Shown here: positions 1-8,903 of the stretch, piece by piece
Layout of the letters: each line of letters starts with the position of its first letter
Numbering within the stretch: the first letter of the stretch is position 1
From: Nonomuraea angiospora
GTDB taxonomy: Bacteria > Actinomycetota > Actinomycetes > Streptosporangiales > Streptosporangiaceae
Direction: 5' to 3'
Assembly (NCBI RefSeq): GCF_014873145.1
Contig: NZ_JADBEK010000001.1
Location: 6,014,001-6,078,000, forward strand
Length of the DNA: 64,000 bases
The notes under the pieces: model-generated
Told to the model about the DNA's origin: nothing
The model's input: the letters and a program-made list of their open reading frames with translations, nothing else
Database searches by the model: none
Position numbers and translations under genes: made by a program

Positions 1-470
1 CCCCCGGCACCGTTGACCAGCACCTTCTGCCCGGCCCTGACCCGGCCTTTGTCGCGGAGGGCCTGTAACGCGGTGACGGCCGCCACCGGCACGGCCGCCG
101 CCTCCTCGAACGTCAGCCCGGCGGGTTTCCGCACCACGAACCCCTCCGCCGGCACGGCCACGTACTCGGCGAACGCGCCGCGGCAGAAGCCGTACACCTC
201 GTCTCCGGGCCGCAGCGCGGTGACGCTCCTGCCCGCGGCCACGACCTCCCCGGCCAGGTCGGCGCCCAGCAGGTGGGACTTGGGGCGGGTCAGCCCCGCC
301 TGCGCCCTGAAGATGTAGGGCAGGCCGCGCAGGAGGTGCCAGTCCCCCGCGTTGACGGAGGCCGCCCGGACGCGGACCAGCACGTCGTCGTCGCCGATCT
401 CGGGCTTGTCGACGTCCTGGAGCTCGATGACGTCGGGCGAGCCGTAGGAGTGGTAGCGGATGGCCTTCAT
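1..470 (-). CDS. MDR-family NAD(P)-dependent alcohol dehydrogenase / quinone oxidoreductase, 5' part
   Basis: The gene runs off the left edge, so only about the first 156 residues are present. The N-terminus reads MKAIRYHSYGSPDVIELQDV, the usual opening of zinc-independent quinone oxidoreductase-like MDR proteins. A GroES-like fold follows, with GADLAGEVVAAG and GDEVYGF, and then the segment leading into the nucleotide-binding domain (AAAVPVAAVTALQAL, GQKVLVNGAG). Members reduce quinones, enones or aldehydes with NADPH; the substrate cannot be told here. The start is the ATG at 470, preceded by GAGGGAG about 7 nt upstream. A perfect 12+12 bp inverted repeat lies 29 bp upstream (499-526) and probably binds its regulator. 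The catalytic half of the Rossmann domain is outside the window. Confidence 0.85.
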   Translation of the reverse strand, partial: MKAIRYHSYGSPDVIELQDVDKPEIGDDDVLVRVRAASVNAGDWHLLRGLPYIFRAQAGLTRPKSHLLGADLAGEVVAAGRSVTALRPGDEVYGFCRGAFAEYVAVPAEGFVVRKPAGLTFEEAAAVPVAAVTALQALRDKGRVRAGQKVLVNGAG

Positions 471-498
471 GGCGATGCTCCCTCGTCAGAGACTTAGG

Positions 499-526
499 TC
501 ATGTGTAAGATTCTTCTTACACATGA
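499..526. promoter_or_regulatory. 28-bp perfect inverted repeat, probable operator
   Basis: Arms TCATGTGTAAGA (499-510) and TCTTACACATGA (515-526) are exact reverse complements around a TTCT spacer. The element lies in the 119-bp divergent region between the dehydrogenase gene (start 470) and the gene at 590. Its size and symmetry fit a dimeric HTH repressor of TetR, HxlR or MarR type. No such regulator gene is next to it within the window. Confidence 0.7.
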
Positions 527-573
527 AAGACGGTAACACTCACCGATCGCCATCGACAATGCTCACCAATCGG

Positions 574-585
574 TAGCAATTGCTA
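574..585. promoter_or_regulatory. 12-bp palindrome just upstream of the start at 590
   Basis: TAGCAATTGCTA is self-complementary and ends 4 bp before the ATG at 590. It would overlap a core promoter or the start of the transcript, so a repressor site is plausible. No ribosome-binding site is evident for 590, so the transcript may be leaderless. Confidence 0.35.
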
Positions 586-589
586 ACCT

Positions 590-934
590 ATGGACATGGA
601 GCCATGGCCGCAGAAAGATCAGATAGCCGCGGCGCTACGCCAGATCAGCGCCGGGTTCGCGGCGCTGGCCGATGCGATCTCGGCCGATCCGGCTCGACCC
701 CCAGCAGACAGCCGGCATCGGGCGCTCATCGCCGAATGGGGGCGCGCCGGCCTGACCAGGGCTGAAGCCAGCGCGTTGTTCCGCAAGCACGGCTTCTCCC
801 CCCAGGCCGCCGGCGGCTGGGCCCGCGGCGACTGGCTGGAGGTCCGCGACGACGGCCGCCGCTATCTCACCGACCGTTCGCTGCACTGGCTGGCCGAACA
901 AGGAGCCCCCGATGACCCACAGCCCCGTGACTGA
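590..934 (+). CDS. Small protein of unknown function
   Basis: A 114-residue soluble protein that I do not recognise. It has an amphipathic N-terminal helix (IAAALRQISAGFAALADAI), then AEWGRAGLTRAEASALFRKHGFSPQAAGGWARGDWLE and a C-terminal YLTDRSLHWLAE. The middle resembles a small helical, possibly winged-helix, module, but no family motif is convincing. ATG codons at 590 and 596 both fit and neither has a clear Shine-Dalgarno. The 3' end overlaps the next gene by 23 bp in another frame, so the two are almost certainly cotranscribed and translationally coupled. A partner or regulator role for the thioesterase is speculative. Confidence 0.6.
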   Translation: MDMEPWPQKDQIAAALRQISAGFAALADAISADPARPPADSRHRALIAEWGRAGLTRAEASALFRKHGFSPQAAGGWARGDWLEVRDDGRRYLTDRSLHWLAEQGAPDDPQPRD

Positions 935-1355
935 GCCCTTCAGCGTCCGCCTCGAGGTCCGCGTTTACGAGATCGACCCACAGCTCCACCTCAACGGCGG
1001 CTTCTACATCCAGTACGCCGACCACGCCCGCTTCGCCTGCGTCCGCGCCGCCGGGGTGTCGGTCGAGGACCTGCTCGCCGGCGGCCTCGGCCCCGTCAAC
1101 CTCGAGAGCGTCATCAAATACCACCGCGAGCTGCGCGGCGGGGACGAGGTGGACGTCACCTGCGAGTGGGAGTGGAGCGGCGGGAAGACCTACCGGGTGC
1201 GCCATCTCCTGCGGCGCGCGGACGGCACCGTGGCGGCCGAGGTGAGCCACGTGAGCGGCCTGCTGGATCTGAAGGCCCGCCGGCTGATCGCCGACCCCGA
1301 GCGCGAGTGGCGCAGGAGGGCCACCAAACCCGAACTCCTGGGCCTCATGCCCTAG
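912..1355 (+). CDS. Acyl-CoA thioesterase, hotdog fold (4HBT/YbgC type)
   Basis: A 147-residue protein with the 4HBT signature near the N-terminus: VRVYEIDPQLHLNGGFYIQY, where an aspartate-containing loop precedes the long hotdog helix (YADHARFACVRAAG). The strands that follow (LESVIKYHRELRGGDEVDVTC, TYRVRHLLRRADGTVAAEV) match YbgC/FcbC-like thioesterases, which hydrolyse acyl-CoA thioesters in the cytoplasm. Length is typical for the family. The ATG at 912 lies inside the end of the preceding small gene, preceded by AAGGAGCC, a good ribosome-binding site. The substrate cannot be assigned. Confidence 0.85.
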   Translation: MTHSPVTEPFSVRLEVRVYEIDPQLHLNGGFYIQYADHARFACVRAAGVSVEDLLAGGLGPVNLESVIKYHRELRGGDEVDVTCEWEWSGGKTYRVRHLLRRADGTVAAEVSHVSGLLDLKARRLIADPEREWRRRATKPELLGLMP

Positions 1356-1434
1356 AACGGCCGCCCTTCTTGCCGAAGTCGAATCTGCGCCACCATTCCG
1401 GTCACAGGTCAAGGTTCGGCCCCAGATCTACGCG

Positions 1435-1833
1435 CTATACCTGGAAGAACTCCAGATGACCGTATCCCTTCCAGGAGCCCGCGTCGCCTGTCAGGACAGG
1501 CCAACCCCGATCCATCGCGAGATAAGCAGTGTGGGCGTGGTGAACGGGCACTTCAAAGGGTCGCACGGCATGGCGGGCCTGCCGCGTGACGCGGAAGATT
1601 TCTTGGCCGGCGAAATCCTGAACCACACATGATCGGAACCCGTACAGCCACATGAGCTTCTCCGGCTCCGGGTCGCCGAGGATGGCGGCTTGGGCGAGCG
1701 CGGTCACAGGCAGGAGCAGAGTGTGACCGTCCTCGGTGAGCACTTCGAGTGCCGTTCGCGCGTCTGCCCCGTCTTGGTCGTCGGCGAGAAGGCGGAGGAT
1801 GGCCGTGAGGTCAGCCACGTATCCCGCGATCAC
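1435..1833 (-). CDS. PIN-domain ribonuclease toxin (VapC-like)
   Basis: A 132-residue PIN-like protein. The first acidic residue is in VADLTAILRLL (about residue 7). The C-terminal half has the family pattern HHAHTAYLAMDRGWPVLTGDAGSW, where the late aspartate helps bind Mg2+. VapC toxins cleave tRNA or rRNA and are held inactive by the partner antitoxin. The start is GTG at 1833 and it overlaps the antitoxin stop by 4 bp (GTGA), the usual antitoxin-first order with coupled translation. The internal acidic positions are less conserved than in canonical VapC, so catalytic competence is likely but not certain. Confidence 0.8.
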   Translation of the reverse strand: MIAGYVADLTAILRLLADDQDGADARTALEVLTEDGHTLLLPVTALAQAAILGDPEPEKLMWLYGFRSCVVQDFAGQEIFRVTRQARHAVRPFEVPVHHAHTAYLAMDRGWPVLTGDAGSWKGYGHLEFFQV

Positions 1834-2105
1834 GCGACGTCGGCCTTCTTCGCTGCGGCGGCCTGCTGAGCGGCGTGCATCCGCCGCCGGATGTCGTCCT
1901 TGCGCTGGTCGTAACCTTCGGGGTCAACGGCCCGATCCTTTGCGATGAGGCGGGCGAGACGTTCGCGTGACGCGCGGTCGGCGTCGGCGCGCTGCTGGGC
2001 CAGATCTGCGAGGAACCCGGATACGGTGGTGCCGGATTGCTCGGCCATGACCTTGACTTCTTCGTACAGATCGTCCGGCAGGCTGATCGAAAACTTCTGA
2101 GTCAC
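1830..2105 (-). CDS. Ribbon-helix-helix antitoxin paired with the PIN toxin
   Basis: A 91-residue protein starting VTQKFSISLPDDLYEEVKVM, a typical RHH/CopG strand-helix opening, followed by SGTTVSGFLADLAQQ (second helix) and a charged, alanine-rich tail likely to wrap the toxin. I chose GTG at 2105 over the upstream GTG at 2132: it begins exactly at the RHH strand, and a -10-like TATGGT lies 6 nt before it, which is leaderless spacing. The 3' end overlaps the toxin start by 4 bp. An inverted repeat at 2106-2124 covers this -10 and suggests autorepression. Confidence 0.8.
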   Translation of the reverse strand: MTQKFSISLPDDLYEEVKVMAEQSGTTVSGFLADLAQQRADADRASRERLARLIAKDRAVDPEGYDQRKDDIRRRMHAAQQAAAAKKADVA

Positions 2106-2124
2106 ACCAAGACCATACCTTGGT
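2106..2124 (-). promoter_or_regulatory. Antitoxin-toxin promoter with inverted-repeat operator
   Basis: On the minus strand ACCAAG and CTTGGT form a perfect 6-bp inverted repeat around a 7-nt spacer that contains TATGGT (2117-2112). The spacing from TATGGT to the GTG at 2105 is 6 nt, so the mRNA is probably leaderless and the operator would block RNA polymerase directly. Confidence 0.5.
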
Positions 2125-2132
2125 ACGACCAC

Positions 2133-2571
2133 GGCCGTCCCGTCAATCGCAGGGGGTGTGACCCGTCCCCAAGCTCCGATTCGAGGCGTCGTTCGAGCTG
2201 TCCGTGGTCGAGAGAACCACCTTCTGACGTGCGAGCTTGCGGGCTACCTTCTCAGCTCCCACACCATCAGCGCGAATATCGGTGCTCCCGGCAGGGGTTG
2301 CGTTTCTCGCCCACTCGCCGCCACCCCCACTTGCGGTGGGCGGCCACAGCCGGGGCCGCCGCGGGCAGCACGGTCAAGGTGGCCCGTTCCCCGGGCCGCG
2401 CGGATCAACAGTTCATGGGTGGTTTGGGCCACCTGGCTTCGCCGCCACGGGGTGCGCACCACAACCGCCATCAAGCACGTGCCCGCCGGCTCCATCACCG
2501 AGTAACAGGGCAACGGGTGGGTGCGCCCGGCTCACCTACGCCGACGCCCCACCCGTACCCCGAAAAACTGG
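2133..2571. other. Intergenic region without a supported gene
   Basis: This stretch lies between the antitoxin promoter and the end of ilvC. Short frames exist on both strands, but none has a plausible start with ribosome-binding site, a recognisable domain or the GC-rich third positions of the neighbouring genes. serA, which often follows ilvC in actinobacteria, is not here. No clear terminator for ilvC was found. Confidence 0.5.
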
Positions 2572-3567
<996 letters not shown>

Positions 3568-3577
3568 CTAAAACCTT

Positions 3578-4102
3578 TCAGGCGGTACGGTCCAGTGCCC
3601 TGAGGGACCGGTCGGTGATGGAACGGGCGCCGCGGCCGATGGCCACCATGCCCGACTGGACGAGTTCTTTGATCCCGAACGGCTCGAGGACCTTGACGAA
3701 CGCCTCGAGCTTGTCGGGGGTGCCGGTGACCTCGATGGTCACGGCGTCGGCGGCCACGTCGACGCAGCGCGCGCGGAAGAGGTTGACCAGCTCCAGCACG
3801 TGGGAACGGCTGTCGGCGTCGGCCTTGACCTTGATCAGCATCAGCTCGCGCTGGACCGACTGCGACGGGTCGAGCTCGACGATCTTCAGGACGTTCACCA
3901 GCTTGTTGAGCTGCTTGGTGACCTGCTCAAGCGGCAGCTCCTCGACGCTGACCACGATGGTGATGCGCGAGATGTCGTCGTGTTCGGTCTGCCCCACTGC
4001 CAGCGAGTCTATGTTGAAGCCCCTTCGGCTGAACAACGCGGACACGCGTGCCAGTACGCCCGGCTTGTTCTCGACAAGCACCGACAGAGTATGCCTACTC
4101 AT
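3578..4102 (-). CDS. ilvN: Acetolactate synthase small (regulatory) subunit
   Basis: A 174-residue regulatory subunit with an N-terminal ACT domain ([34 protein letters not shown]) and a C-terminal ACT-like domain. It activates IlvB and confers valine feedback inhibition. The frame is open further upstream, but the ATG at 4102 starts the ACT domain exactly and overlaps the ilvB stop by 8 bp, so translation is coupled. Length is typical for the family. Confidence 0.96.
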   Translation of the reverse strand: MSRHTLSVLVENKPGVLARVSALFSRRGFNIDSLAVGQTEHDDISRITIVVSVEELPLEQVTKQLNKLVNVLKIVELDPSQSVQRELMLIKVKADADSRSHVLELVNLFRARCVDVAADAVTIEVTGTPDKLEAFVKVLEPFGIKELVQSGMVAIGRGARSITDRSLRALDRTA

Positions 4103-5834
4103 CCTCGTTCTCCCACTTGGGCGCCATGTCACGGGCGATCTTGATGTCGTCGTTGCTGGTGCCTGCCGCGACCATGGGCCAGACCATCGCGTCCTGGTGG
4201 ACGACGAAGTCGACCACGACGGGCACGTCGTTGATCTCCATGGCCTTCTTGATCACGGCGTCCACGTCCTCGGCACGCTCGCACCGCAGGCCCACACAAC
4301 CATAGGCCTCGGCCAGCTTGACGAAGTCGGGGATGCGGCGGACCGTCTGCAGGTCGGTGTTGGAGTAGCGCTGGTCGTAGAAGAGCGTCTGCCACTGGCG
4401 GACCATGCCGAGGTTGCCGTTGTTGATGATGGCGATCTTGACCGGCACGCCCTCCAGGGCGCAGGTGGCCAGCTCCTGGTTGGTCATCTGGAAGCAGCCG
4501 TCGCCGTCGATGGCCCACACCGTGGATTCGGGGCGGCCCATCTTGGCGCCCATCGCGGCCGGGACGGCGAAGCCCATCGTGCCGAGGCCGCCGGAGTTGA
4601 TGAACGTGCCGGGGTTCTCGTAGTCGATGAACTGCGCGGCCCACATCTGGTGCTGCCCGACCCCGGCCACGTAGTACGTGTCGGGCCCGGCGATCGCGCT
4701 CAGCCGCTCCATGACGTACTGGGGCGCCAGCGTGCCGTCCTCGTACGTCTCGTAGCCCAGCGGGTACGTCTGCTTGTAGCCGTTGAGCGTCGTCCACCAC
4801 TCGGTGTAGTCGCCCTTCTGGCCGGACGCCTCGATCACGGCGACCAGGTCGCCGATGACCTCCTTGCAGTCACCCACGATCGGCACGTCGGCGTGGCGGT
4901 TCTTGGAGATCTCCGCCGGGTCGATGTCGGCGTGCACGACCTTGGCGTACGGGGCGAACGACCCCAGGTCGCCGGTCACCCGGTCGTCGAAGCGCACGCC
5001 CAGCCCGATGAGCAGGTCGGCCTTCTGCAGCGCGCCCACGGCCGACACGCTGCCGTGCATGCCCGGCATGCCCATGTGCTGCGGGTGGCTGTCGGGGAAC
5101 GTGCCGCGCGCCATCAGGGTGGTGACGACCGGGATGCCGGTCAGCTCGGCCAGCTGCAGCAGCTCGGCGGAGGCATGCGCCTTGTGGACGCCGCCGCCGA
5201 CGTACAGGACCGGCCGCTTGGACTCGGCGATCAGCTTGGCGGCCTCGCGGATCTGCTTGGAGTGCGGCCTGGTGACCGGGCGGTAGCCCGGGAGCTGCAT
5301 GGTCGGCGGCCAACTGAAGGTGGTGTCGGCCTGCAGCGCGTCCTTGGAGATGTCCACGAGCACCGGGCCGGGACGGCCGGTGGAGGCGATGTGGAAGGCC
5401 TCCATGATCGTGCGGGGGATGTCCGCTGGGTCCGTGATCAGGAAGTTGTGCTTCGTGATCGGCATGGTGATGCCGGAGATGTCGGCTTCCTGGAACGCGT
5501 CCGTGCCGATGGCCGCGCTGGCCACCTGGCCGGTGATCGCCACGATCGGCACCGAGTCCATGTACGCGTCGGCAATCGGCGTCACCAGGTTGGTGGCACC
5601 GGGGCCGCTGGTGGCCATGCACACCCCGACCTTGCCGGTCGCCTGCGCGTAGCCCTCGGCCGCGTGACCGGCGCCCTGCTCGTGGCGTACGAGCACGTGC
5701 CGGACCTTGGTCGAGTCGTAGAGAGGATCGTAGGCCGGCAGAATGGCACCGCCCGGGATCCCGAACACTGTGTCGACTCCAACGTGCTCCAGCGCCCTCA
5801 CCAGGGCCTGTGCACCTGTCATCCGTTCGGTCAT
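4095..5834 (-). CDS. ilvB: Acetolactate synthase large (catalytic) subunit
   Basis: A 579-residue ThDP enzyme that condenses pyruvate with pyruvate or 2-oxobutyrate. The catalytic glutamate lies in [15 protein letters not shown] near residue 50. The ThDP/Mg motif is [15 protein letters not shown] followed by [33 protein letters not shown] marks the central domain. The start is the ATG at 5834, 37 nt after the run of T residues of the upstream attenuator. First gene of ilvBNC; expression should depend on branched-chain aminoacyl-tRNA supply through the leader at 5872-5984. Confidence 0.97.
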   Translation of the reverse strand: MTERMTGAQALVRALEHVGVDTVFGIPGGAILPAYDPLYDSTKVRHVLVRHEQGAGHAAEGYAQATGKVGVCMATSGPGATNLVTPIADAYMDSVPIVAITGQVASAAIGTDAFQEADISGITMPITKHNFLITDPADIPRTIMEAFHIASTGRPGPVLVDISKDALQADTTFSWPPTMQLPGYRPVTRPHSKQIREAAKLIAESKRPVLYVGGGVHKAHASAELLQLAELTGIPVVTTLMARGTFPDSHPQHMGMPGMHGSVSAVGALQKADLLIGLGVRFDDRVTGDLGSFAPYAKVVHADIDPAEISKNRHADVPIVGDCKEVIGDLVAVIEASGQKGDYTEWWTTLNGYKQTYPLGYETYEDGTLAPQYVMERLSAIAGPDTYYVAGVGQHQMWAAQFIDYENPGTFINSGGLGTMGFAVPAAMGAKMGRPESTVWAIDGDGCFQMTNQELATCALEGVPVKIAIINNGNLGMVRQWQTLFYDQRYSNTDLQTVRRIPDFVKLAEAYGCVGLRCERAEDVDAVIKKAMEINDVPVVVDFVVHQDAMVWPMVAAGTSNDDIKIARDMAPKWENEDE

Positions 5835-5871
5835 CGGCTCGTTCCTTGCGTGGCTACTCGCTTAAGGACAT

Positions 5872-5910
5872 AAAAAATGCCCCTTCCCACCGGGACGGCG
5901 GGACTGGGGC
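5872..5910 (-). terminator. Intrinsic terminator of the ilvB attenuator
   Basis: On the minus strand GCCCC (5910-5906) pairs with GGGGC (5883-5879), with an inner TCCC/GGGA pairing, and TTTTTT follows (5877-5872). It is a classical hairpin plus T-tract, which is uncommon in this GC-rich genome. It sits between the leader peptide stop and the ilvB start, so it is an attenuator rather than a gene-end terminator. Confidence 0.85.
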
Positions 5911-5950
5911 GGCGCGCAGGTCGTCGTGCTTCGCTATCGGCCTGCGCGCC
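5911..5950 (-). promoter_or_regulatory. Leader hairpin overlapping the leader-peptide 3' end
   Basis: GGCGCGCAGG (5950-5941) and CCTGCGCGCC (5920-5911) are perfect 10-bp complements with a 20-nt loop. The first arm lies inside the arginine-rich end of the leader peptide, so ribosome position decides whether the hairpin forms. This is the expected behaviour of a pause or anti-antiterminator stem in translational attenuation. Confidence 0.7.
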
Positions 5951-5984
5951 GGCGAAGTACTACGAGAATCTCACTGCGAAGCAT
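5934..5984 (-). CDS. ilvB leader peptide (branched-chain attenuator peptide)
   Basis: The ATG at 5984 begins a 16-residue peptide, MLRSEILVVLRRRAGR, ending at TAG (5936-5934). Residues 6-10 are Ile-Leu-Val-Val-Leu, so five consecutive codons test all three branched-chain amino acids, followed by arginines. Ribosome stalling here when a charged branched-chain tRNA is scarce should prevent the terminator at 5872-5910 from forming. Leader peptides of this type are known upstream of ilvB in actinobacteria. A TATGGT hexamer 7 nt before the ATG suggests the mRNA starts at or very near the start codon. Confidence 0.85.
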   Translation of the reverse strand: MLRSEILVVLRRRAGR

Positions 5985-5991
5985 GACCTAC

Positions 5992-6022
5992 ACCATAGCC
6001 GCACTGAATGCCCTGGTGCCAA
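5992..6022 (-). promoter_or_regulatory. Probable ilvBNC promoter
   Basis: TTGGCA (6022-6017) and TATGGT (5997-5992) are separated by 19 nt, slightly longer than ideal. The -10 is 7 nt upstream of the leader peptide ATG, the spacing of leaderless actinobacterial transcripts. Confidence 0.5.
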
Positions 6023-6039
6023 CTTCGTGGACACATGTC

Positions 6040-8817
6040 TCAAACAGTGAGACTCGTACGCATCAAGGAGTCGACCCCGCGCGCCGCCATCGGCCGTGCG
6101 ACCAGGAAGCCCTGGCCCTTCGTGCACCCCATCCGCTTGAGCAGATCGAGCTGTTCGGGACGCTCTATCCCCTCTGCGACCACGATAAGCCCGAGGTCGT
6201 GACCGAGCCGCACGATCGTACGGGTGAGCAGCGTCAGCGTGTCGTCGTTGCCCAGCCCCGACACGAACGACGGATCGATCTTGATCATGTCGACCGGGAG
6301 CTGCCGCAGGAACGCGAGCGAGGCGTAACCCGTGCCGAAGTCGTCGATGGCCAGCCGCACCCCGAGCGCCCGCAGCTCCGACAGCCGCTTGATCGTCTCC
6401 TCGGCGTCCTCGACCAGCATCTCCTCGATCACCTCAAGGGTGAGCGCGGAGGCCGGCAGCCCGCTCTCGGCCAGCGCCTCCTCGACCGTCTCGACGAAGC
6501 GCGGCGCGGTGATCTGGCGGGCCGACAGGTTGAGCGACAGCCCGATGTCCCAGGACGAGGCCCGCCAGGCGGCCACCTCGCGGCACGCCTCGCGCAGGAT
6601 CCACTCCCCCAGCGGCACGATCAGCCCGGTGTCCTCGGCCGGGCCCAGGAACTGCTCGGGCGGCACGAACACCGACCCGCGCCACCACCGCACCAGCGCC
6701 TCCACCGAGGTCACCCGCGACGTGGCCAGATCGACGATCGGCTGGTACTCGATCGCGAACTGCTGCTCGATCAGCGCCCGCTGCAGGTCGGCCGCCAGCT
6801 CCAGCCGGCGCACCACGTCGGCGTGCATCTGCGCGGCGAACACCTCCACCCGCCGCCCGCCCAGCTCTTTGGAGCGCGCCATCGCGACATCCGCGTTACG
6901 GATGAGGTCGCCGGCCGGCATGTCGTCCTCGGTGAAGGCCACGCCCACGCTCGCGGTCAGCGCCACGTCGCGGTCGGCGACGCGGAAGGGCTCCTGCGAG
7001 ACCGCGCGTACGAGCCGCTCGGCCAGATCGACCGCGACCTGCGCCTCGCCGCCCGTCTCCACGAGCACCGCGAACTCGTCGCCGCCCCACCGGGCGAGCG
7101 TGTCGTCGGCGCGTACGGCGCCGCGCAGCCTGCGCGCGGCCTGCCCGAGCAGGTAGTCGCCGCTGGCGTGGCCCACCGAGTCGTTGACCGAGGTGAACCC
7201 GTCGAGGTCGAGGAAGATGACCGCGACGTTGGCCGCCCCGGTGCCGGCGGTGCGCCCCGAGAGCACCTCGCGGGTGCGCTCCTCGAAGTAGGAGCGGTTG
7301 GGCAGCCCGGTGACGCCGTCGTGGAAGGTCAGGTGGGCGACCTGGTTGCGCAGCGCCTCCTCGTCGCTGACGTCCCTGGTGGTCACCAGCAGCAGCTCGT
7401 CGCCGCCGACGTGGCGGGTGGCGACCGACTCGGTGGGCCGCCACGTGCCGTCGGCCGCGCGCACCCGGCAGGCGATCAGGCAGGCCCCGGGCGCGGCGTT
7501 GTCCTCGTCGAGGTGCATGGCGCGCAGCGCGACCTGGATGCCGGGGACGTCCTCCGGGTGGATGTAGTCGAAGATCGACCCGCCGACCACGTCTTCGGGG
7601 CAGTAGCCGTACGTGACCTCGACCCCGGCGTCGATCTCGCGCACCACGCCCTCGTAGTCGCACAGGAAGACCACGTCGCCGGTGCTCTGGGCGAGCTCCC
7701 TGAGCTGCCGCTCACCGAGCTTGACCAGGCCGCGCAGGCGCATGTTGGTCGCCGAGACGAAGAACAGGCGGACCAGCAGGAGCAGCACCACGGAGACCGC
7801 GACCACCACGACGCCGGTCACGGGCCGCTCGGCCCCGCCGCCCACCATGTGGGCGAGCAGCGTGCAGGCGGCCACGGCGACCAGCCCCAGCGGCACCAGC
7901 GCGACCACACCGCCGACGGCGGACCTGCCCGCCGCGCCCGGATGCGGACCCCACGGGATGGCGGCGAGCAGCAGGAACGCGACGGGCGCGAGCATGACGG
8001 TCCAGATCTGCGGATCGCCGCCGTCGAGCCGGGCGACCCCGGCCGCCAGGCCCGCCACGGTCATGGTGGCCAGCACGCCGACGCCCGCCAGGCCGAGCGG
8101 CCAGGAGGAGGCCCGGCTCGTCAGCACCGACGGGATCACGGCGCACGTCACCAGCAGCGCGATCATCGGCGGCAGCATGACCAGCGTGAACGCCGCCGGG
8201 TCCGCCGCGTCGTCGTAGACGTGCCGCAGCGCGGCCACCCAGCCGATCAGGAAGAGTGAGGCGGCGCACAGGTAGGCGTCGGTGACATGCCGTAAAACGA
8301 CCCTGGCCGGGAATCTGCGGTCGGCGGCGATCAGCGCGCCTCCCGCCGTCACCACGGTGCCGAGCAGCACGCACAGGTCGGCGAAGCTGACCAGGAAGCT
8401 CTCGGCGAACGGGCGCAGCGCCACGCCGGCGGCCCAGATGACGGCTCCGCCGCCCATCCAGCGCGCGCCCAGCGCGGTCGGCCGGTGCCCGGCCGACTTC
8501 ACCGAGGCGAACAGCAGCGAACCGGCCGCGATCAGCGCCGCGAGCCCGCCGGCGACAGCGCCGGTGAGCAAGGCCTCACCGCGTATGCCGAGCGCGGCGG
8601 CGAAGGCCACCGCGCCTGCCGCCGCCGCGGCGGTCAGCGGCACCCGTGGGTCACGCCAGCGGATCACAGTCGTTGCCCATCCCGTCTCGAACCCTGCACC
8701 TGCGACCGCCGAAGCCCGGTCGATCACTTCGCCAGTGTGTGCGCTCGTGGGTGCGCGGGTGGTGACAACGCCGATGTCGTCACCGATCTGATAACCACAC
8801 AGACCAATTTCCGCCAA
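6040..8817 (-). CDS. Membrane-bound PAS-GGDEF-EAL cyclic-di-GMP protein
   Basis: A 925-residue protein. Residues 60-350 hold about eight to ten hydrophobic segments, then a PAS domain (about 375-485), GGDEF (about 490-655) and EAL (about 665-920). The GGDEF motif is intact at 578-582 (RWGGDEF), and a product-inhibition I-site RADD lies five residues before it. The EAL domain starts with SVEALVRW (706-708) and keeps DDFGTGYAS and KIDPSFV, so both synthesis and hydrolysis of c-di-GMP are possible. The N-terminal start is uncertain: the first 55 residues are poorly defined and a shorter start is possible. It lies upstream of the ilvB promoter on the same strand, with no evidence of cotranscription. 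Confidence 0.9.
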   Translation of the reverse strand: MAEIGLCGYQIGDDIGVVTTRAPTSAHTGEVIDRASAVAGAGFETGWATTVIRWRDPRVPLTAAAAAGAVAFAAALGIRGEALLTGAVAGGLAALIAAGSLLFASVKSAGHRPTALGARWMGGGAVIWAAGVALRPFAESFLVSFADLCVLLGTVVTAGGALIAADRRFPARVVLRHVTDAYLCAASLFLIGWVAALRHVYDDAADPAAFTLVMLPPMIALLVTCAVIPSVLTSRASSWPLGLAGVGVLATMTVAGLAAGVARLDGGDPQIWTVMLAPVAFLLLAAIPWGPHPGAAGRSAVGGVVALVPLGLVAVAACTLLAHMVGGGAERPVTGVVVVAVSVVLLLLVRLFFVSATNMRLRGLVKLGERQLRELAQSTGDVVFLCDYEGVVREIDAGVEVTYGYCPEDVVGGSIFDYIHPEDVPGIQVALRAMHLDEDNAAPGACLIACRVRAADGTWRPTESVATRHVGGDELLLVTTRDVSDEEALRNQVAHLTFHDGVTGLPNRSYFEERTREVLSGRTAGTGAANVAVIFLDLDGFTSVNDSVGHASGDYLLGQAARRLRGAVRADDTLARWGGDEFAVLVETGGEAQVAVDLAERLVRAVSQEPFRVADRDVALTASVGVAFTEDDMPAGDLIRNADVAMARSKELGGRRVEVFAAQMHADVVRRLELAADLQRALIEQQFAIEYQPIVDLATSRVTSVEALVRWWRGSVFVPPEQFLGPAEDTGLIVPLGEWILREACREVAAWRASSWDIGLSLNLSARQITAPRFVETVEEALAESGLPASALTLEVIEEMLVEDAEETIKRLSELRALGVRLAIDDFGTGYASLAFLRQLPVDMIKIDPSFVSGLGNDDTLTLLTRTIVRLGHDLGLIVVAEGIERPEQLDLLKRMGCTKGQGFLVARPMAARGVDSLMRTSLTV

Positions 8818-8903
8818 GAGATCCTTGACAGCGAGTCAGGACCTCCCCGCAAAGGCAACCGTACGCACCGAAGGTCACGGACCAGCCACTTTCCGGGATC
8901 CTC

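Noticed and set aside
2244..2513. Small minus-strand open frame after ilvC
   Set aside because: No ribosome-binding site, no recognisable motif and poor third-position GC; treated as noncoding.
5926..8259. A long plus-strand open frame opposite ilvB leader and the GGDEF-EAL gene
   Set aside because: It is antisense to a gene with clear domains and encodes His/Arg/Gln-rich low complexity.
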